Origin: Cranoglanis bouderius
Taxonomy: Eukaryota; Chordata; Actinopteri; Siluriformes; Cranoglanididae
Assembly: GCA_023630585.1 (NCBI GenBank)
Contig: CM042546.1
Location: 19,667,810 to 19,731,809 of the forward strand
Direction: 5' to 3'
DNA length: 64,000 bases
In this document: piece after piece, positions 59,384 through 64,000 of the stretch
Layout: each line of letters opens with the position of its first letter
Numbering within the stretch: the stretch's first letter is position 1
Notes under the pieces: generated by a model
What the model saw: the letters and a program-made list of their open reading frames with translations, nothing else
Told to the model about the DNA's origin: nothing
Database searches by the model: none
Position numbers and translations under genes: made by a program

Positions 59384-59808
59384 TCCAATGCATGTTATAA
59401 TGATGAATTACACTGTGTGTGTCAGTCTCAGGTATTTTACGTCCCCCATTAACTCACTGCCACTGCTGGAGCTGTCAATCATCCAGTGACTCCGCCTCCT
59501 CTTGACAGCTCATGAATAATAAAGCCATCTCATTTGATTTTCATTCAATATGTTGTAAACAATTACATGTGTATGTATGTATGATACATACACTCGTCTC
59601 CTTTTCTTGTATTTCTCTCTTCCCCTTTGCTCGTCTCTACCCGTCTCTCTCTCCCTCTCTCCATGTGTGTCTCTATCTATCTCTCTCTTTTTTTTGTGCT
59701 GAGTTTAAAGCAGCAGTATAACACAGTTCTCGTTCTTCAGTTAGCGCAGTTGCTTGCAGCAGAATCTGTCTGCTCCATGGCAACTGCATTTCCCGCTGCA
59801 TCAGCAAT

Positions 59809-59845
<37 letters not shown>

Positions 59846-60203
59846 CACTATACACACAACTGAATGAGTATAAAAGTGTAACTGCTAGGTTTTGCAACAT
59901 TTGGCATGCTTGCTCCACCCATTATTGGTTCGATTTCCCAGAATGCCACGCTCCAGCTCACCTTGATGGGCTTGCTGTCGGGTGTAAGCACCTCCTCTGA
60001 GAGCTCAATCATCTTCAGCGCCATTAACGCGATTGGCCTGGCATGACACACACATTTCCTGTGGAGCCCCGCGGCCACACAGTACGCATCACCGATTGTT
60101 TCGATCTGCACACACACACACACACTCTGTAACTGTAGCATACTTAAATGCCAGTTAAACACTTCTTTCATTGATAATTTGTGTATGTAAATAGTGTACT
60201 GTA

Positions 60204-60235
<32 letters not shown>

Positions 60236-60971
60236 CTGCACTGAGTTCAATTTTGTAAATGATTGTTTTAATGTTTTATAATATTTATCATTTTCATTCC
60301 CATCAGTTTAGTCATTAGTTTTTAGTGCGATTCTGTTAAAATCGTCTTAGGGTAAATTTAGTATAGCTTTGTACTTTCCGAATAGTTTTAGTCTTTTAGT
60401 CTTGAATATTAAATAAAAGAGCAAAACCCTTTTTTTTTTTTTTCAACGAGAGCCGGTTAGCATCTCTCTGTGACTGCCTGATTTAGCAGCAGTCTTCCCC
60501 ACCTACCTGTAATGTCGTGTTAACCTAATAACCTTATCTAGCCAGCTAAAGGTTGAAGGGGAAATGTTTGCTCCGAAGTAATTTCACCGCTCACTGCACG
60601 ACGCCATACTGCAGGGTGAATATAGGGGCTTTTCCTGAGGCCAACTGGAGAAGCTAGCCTGCTACCTCTAGCTAGCTAGCTAGTCAAAATACAGTTTAGT
60701 TAAAACAACTTTACAACTGGGTAACTAAATAAATTCCACACCAAGGATAAATAAGCTTCCGACCAAATTAGAGAACAAATAAATGCCCTACCTGCAAAGG
60801 CAAATCTAAAATCCCATTAGTCCCGAATTATTTTTCCTCTAATTGATTCTCTCTCTCTCTCTCTCTCTCTCCTGATTAGCTGCAACTCCTGCCTGTCAAA
60901 ATTGTTTTCTTCCTGAAGTAGGGGTGTGATGATGTTTAACATACATCATATTGCTTTAAAATGAAATATGT

Positions 60972-61010
<39 letters not shown>

Positions 61011-61015
61011 TGCAC
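59111..61015 (-). other. gucy1a2 introns around the ETIGDAY exon
   Basis: It contains (CT)n 59180-59205, (AC)n 59360-59382, (AC)n 59813-59840, (GT)n then (GA)n 60205-60234, (CT)n 60848-60871 and (TG)n 60975-61010. The bases between these show no recognisable repeat family. Confidence 0.6.
59962..60105 (-). CDS. gucy1a2: gucy1a2 catalytic-domain exon (ETIGDAY)
   Basis: A 144-nt exon, IETIGDAYCVAAGLHRKCVC, HARPIALMALKMIELSEEVL, TPDSKPIK. ETIGDAYC is the substrate-pocket signature of class III cyclases. The acceptor is (gt)n-gcag and the donor aag|gtgagc. Confidence 0.95.
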
Positions 61016-61345
61016 CTTGTAGACATCAAGCACACCACACTGGTAGTCGAATCGCGTGTACAGCTCGTTGAGCATGCTGATGACCTGCATAGGCGTGCAG
61101 TGCTCGCACACGGCCGTGAATCCCACAATGTCCGAGAACAACATGGTGACATCGTCGAACTTTTTGGCCTGGACAGGAAGTCCCTGCCAGAGTCTCTGCG
61201 CCACATGGCCGGGGAAGATGGAGTAGAGCAGCTCGACGGTGCGTCGCTTCTCCTCCTCCAGAGCGCGGTGCGTTCGCTCCAGTGTGGCCTTCAGCTTGTC
61301 CATGCGCTTCTTCAGGCCATCCTGGGCCTTCGCCTGCTCGCCCAC
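61016..61345 (-). CDS. gucy1a2: gucy1a2 coiled-coil and catalytic start exon
   Basis: A 330-nt exon, VGEQAKAQDGLKKRMDKLKA, TLERTHRALEEEKRRTVELL (the coiled-coil signalling helix), SIFPGHVAQRLWQG, then the catalytic domain FDDVTMLFSDIVGFTAVCEH, ending CGVLDVYK. On the pre-mRNA it is preceded by (GU)n and followed by about 36 nt of (CA)n. Confidence 0.95.
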
Positions 61346-61531
61346 CTGCACGCACACACACACACGACCATTTAAAATAAAACCCCCGCCAACCTGTTGA
61401 TGTCCCAATAGTTTTAGTAGTAACACAGCTACAAATACTACACGCATACACATGGAGTATGTAACAGCACCCAGAATGTCAAATAATACAATACAATATA
61501 GGACTGCATATAGAACAGATAACACACCCAC

Positions 61532-61687
61532 CAGTATGACATCACGGGTGGCATCATGGATAGGGATGTCTGAAAGATGTAAGCCACGCCCCATCAGCTC
61601 CTCCAGCCTATCGACACGGGGCGAGCCCAGGAACATGATGGAGTTTGACTCGGGAAGATGGATCATCTGACCCTTCAGTTCCATCAC
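61532..61687 (-). CDS. gucy1a2: gucy1a2 HNOBA-domain exon
   Basis: A 156-nt exon, VMELKGQMIHLPESNSIMFL, GSPRVDRLEELMGRGLHLSD, IPIHDATRDVIL, the end of the HNOB-associated (PAS-like) domain. The acceptor cttccag follows (GT)n and the donor is ctg|gtgggt. Confidence 0.95.
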
Positions 61688-61891
61688 CTGGAAGACACAC
61701 ACACACACACACACACACACAAATAAACATCATCGGCAGCTCACTTGGTCACAGTGGAATTCGGGCCAGGAACCCATTGAACATCTGGGAGAAGTGTTTG
61801 TGTGTGTATGTGTGTGTGAGTGTGAGTAAGTGTGGTGCTGGTCCATCCTACTACAAGTGCAAGCTTCATCTTACCTACCACCTGGAACAAG

Positions 61892-61930
<39 letters not shown>

Positions 61931-62009
61931 CCCTAGGACTCCAGTAAATGTGTTTATATAACCAGTGTATTAATTTATAATCTGTCCTACAGACATGTGC
62001 TGCTCTGAA

Positions 62010-62053
<44 letters not shown>

Positions 62054-62353
62054 TCAAAGGGAATAATGGAGTATTATTACTGCATGAGCAGAACAAGCCA
62101 TTATAGCAGAACACACAATCACTGTGTCGCAAATTACCATATCAAAGCCATTACGGTGGAAAAGAAGTCAACAGCAGAGTCTCATGTTAGTGCCACGCGC
62201 GCACACACACACACACACACACATACACACACACATACACCAAAGCCATATGAACATCAACAATCCAAATGGAAAAATAAAACAGAGGACCTGTCTCTCT
62301 TTCTTCCTGTCTTTCTTTCTCTGCATTCTTTGTGTTCATGAAGTACTTAAAAT

Positions 62354-62394
<41 letters not shown>

Positions 62395-62749
62395 GGTGCC
62401 ACCTGCCTTCACTTGCTCCCCTAACAAGCACTATTAATTAGATAATCTGCCACACTCTGACCTTTGACCTCTGAGCTCTTCCGGTTTCGGGTGTTAACCT
62501 CGACACCTGATTTAATTCCCGACACTTTTATTTATATATTTACACATTTAGCTATTAGCATTAGCGTTCAGCTATGTGTCAATGTATTCCTTTGGGCCTT
62601 TGTGTGTTTTTAAGGGCTGCACTCACATTCATGGCACAATGGAATTAAAGTACAGAGATAACGAGGGAACATCATGAACCAGAGAGAGAGAGCGAGAGAG
62701 CGAGGGAGCGAGAGAGAACATAGGAAGCACTGATGCTGAGACCGTGTGA

Positions 62750-62842
62750 ATGTTTCCTTGGCACATGTTGGACGCCTTAATACCATCCACTGACCACGTG
62801 CATTCCCTTTATTGCCACAATTAACCCATCTTATACTTCTAG
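62750..62842 (+). mobile_element. Short Tc1 transposon fragment
   Basis: The phrases 'cttggcacatgttggacgcc', 'ttaataccatc', 'ccacgtgcattccctttatt' and 'gccacaattaacccatct' match the late part of a Tc1-like transposase gene known in fishes, with a deletion. It is under 100 bp. Confidence 0.55.
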
Positions 62843-62859
62843 AAAACCAGGCCAGTCCA

Positions 62860-64000
62860 AAGTCCAATCAAGACCTGACATCCACTCAAAATAATCTCCC
62901 ATTTAATTAGTGCAATTTAATGTCCAATTAGAATGCTGATGATCTGCTGTCCCGTCAAGGCAACCTCCTGTCTAATTCTGATGATCTACTGTCCAAGCTA
63001 GCCTGCATCAATCAGATGTCCGAGAGAGTAATTGCAGTCAACGAGGATAATCTAAAGTCCAAGCAAGTAGCATAATCTACAGTATATTCTGTCCGATCAG
63101 GACAAACTCTGTCCAATTGGTACAATTTAGTGTCTAACAAGATTAGAAATACTGCCTAATTAACAACATCAATTGTCTAATCAGAACAATATACTGTCTA
63201 ATTAGGGCGTTCTCTGTCCAACATTCTGGTGTCTAATTGGAACCAGTTTCTGTCCTTAAAAACAGTCTAATTAAGATCATCCTCTGTCTAATCAGAATAT
63301 TTTACTGTCTAATTAGGACAATCTTCTGTCCAATAACAACACTGTACTCTTTAATTAGGAAAATTATCTGTCCACTAAGAACAGTCTACTGTGTAATGAA
63401 GATCATCATCTGTCCAATCAGAACGGTCTGGTGTCTAATTGGAATCAGTTTTTGTCCTTCAAAACAGTCTAACTAAGATGTTCTGCGGTCTAATCAGAAT
63501 ATTTTATTGTCTAATTAGGACAATCTTCTGTCCAATCACAACACTGTACTCTTTAATTAGGACAATCTTCTGTCCACTCATAACAGTCTACTGTGTAATG
63601 AAGATCATCTTCTGTCCAATCAGAACAGTCTATTGTCTAATTAGGACATTCTTCTGTCCAATCAGAACAGCCTGCTGTCTAATTAGGATCATTTTCTCTC
63701 CATCAGAACAGTCTAAAAAGGATCATATTCTGTCCAATCAGAACAGTCTCCTGTCTAATTGAGATCATCTTCTATCCAATCAAAATAGTTTACTGTCTTA
63801 TTAGGACAATTTTCTATCCAATCAGCGGAGCCTACTCTATCTAATTAGAATCTGTTTCTGTCCTTCAAAACAGTCTAATTAGGATCATCTTCTTTCTAAT
63901 CAGAACACTGCCTAATTGGGATCATCTTCTGTCCAACCAGAATATTTTACTGTCTAATTAGGACAATCTTCTGTCCTTAAGAATAAGTCTGCTGTCTAAT
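62860..64000 (+). repeat. Minisatellite, about 40-48-bp unit, runs off the window end
   Basis: Degenerate units of 'ctgtctaattaggacaatct', 'tctgtccaatcagaacagt'. They are loosest at 62860-63180 and tidier from 63240 on. Bases 63230-63480 and 63430-63760 repeat each other as a block of about 200 bp. The true end lies beyond 64000. Confidence 0.85.

Larger units (their letters stand above)
54820..61687 (-). other. gucy1a2: gucy1a2 gene, last five coding exons
   Basis: It encodes the alpha-2 subunit of soluble guanylate cyclase, which pairs with the beta-1 subunit, senses nitric oxide through beta's haem and makes cGMP. The window has 333 C-terminal residues in five exons that stay in frame: HNOBA/linker, coiled-coil signalling helix, and cyclase catalytic domain (FDDVTMLFSDIVGFT, ETIGDAYCVAAGLH, RIGIHSGSVLAGVVGVKMPR), then a tail ending SYNIGTMFLRETSL. 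That C-terminus identifies alpha-2: in mammals it is a PDZ ligand that brings the enzyme to PSD-95 at synapses. The 5' exons (H-NOX-like domain) lie beyond 64 kb. It is transcribed toward aasdhppt. Confidence 0.94.
61688..64000 (-). other. gucy1a2 upstream intron (partial)
   Basis: No further exon was found, so the remaining gene lies beyond the window. Contents: (AC)n 61694-61721, (GT)n 61893-61928, (AC)n 62014-62050, (CA)n 62202-62222, (GT)n 62356-62392, (GA)n-rich 62680-62717, a Tc1 scrap (62750-62842) and a minisatellite to the end. Confidence 0.65.

Noticed and set aside
59848..59961. Continuation of the gucy1a2 ETIGDAY frame past IK into VSWSVAF
   Set aside because: A consensus GT donor and the cross-intron match to the next exon show this is intron.
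63237..63762. Repetitive open frames with IRTIFCPI-like repeats
   Set aside because: By-product of the 40-48-bp minisatellite unit. No sign of exon structure.

Overview
This is vertebrate nuclear DNA, almost certainly from a teleost fish and possibly an otophysan such as a catfish (the species guess is weak). The evidence is small exons with GT-AG introns, very dense (CA)n/(TG)n microsatellites, and teleost-type mobile elements: Tc1, an RTE LINE, DIRS, Ty3/gypsy remnants and tRNA-derived SINEs. Three protein genes occupy the window in the order gria4 (+), aasdhppt (+), gucy1a2 (-). These three are also neighbours on human 11q22.3, so this is an ancient conserved block. MSANTD4 and KBTBD3, which lie inside the human block, were not found here.

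Region 1 to about 44.4 kb holds the AMPA-type glutamate receptor gene gria4 from exon 3 to its 3' UTR. The signal-peptide exon and exon 2 lie before the window. All 14 exons keep frame, including the mutually exclusive flop and flip exons (115 nt each). The Q/R site is a genomic glutamine codon, and the R/G RNA-editing hairpin at the exon 13 donor is preserved as a 24-pair stem with an A.C mismatch at the edited base. The protein ends in a short GluA2/3-like tail with a PDZ ligand. A damaged-looking relic of the long-tail exon sits just downstream.

Region 45.0-49.5 kb holds a complete six-exon aasdhppt (4'-phosphopantetheinyl transferase, 296 aa) behind a TATA-less promoter with GC-box, ETS and NRF1-like sites. 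Region 49.5-54.8 kb is the tail-to-tail intergenic space, with Tc1 debris and two minisatellites. Region 54.8-61.7 kb holds the last five coding exons of gucy1a2 (soluble guanylate cyclase alpha-2), ending in the PDZ ligand ETSL. The rest of that gene lies beyond 64 kb.

The introns are mostly repeats. They contain at least seven unrelated minisatellite families, including a 3.2-kb array of a 23-bp unit with about 0.9-kb higher-order periodicity. Two minisatellites host transposons: a 3.05-kb RTE with a 15-bp target-site duplication and a 3-kb truncated DIRS. I see no new protein system. The most unusual signals are at the RNA-processing level: a minisatellite that copies the exon 4 splice donor, decayed duplicates of the ADAR hairpin, and (TG)n/(CA)n pairs that flank particular exons and could loop them out.
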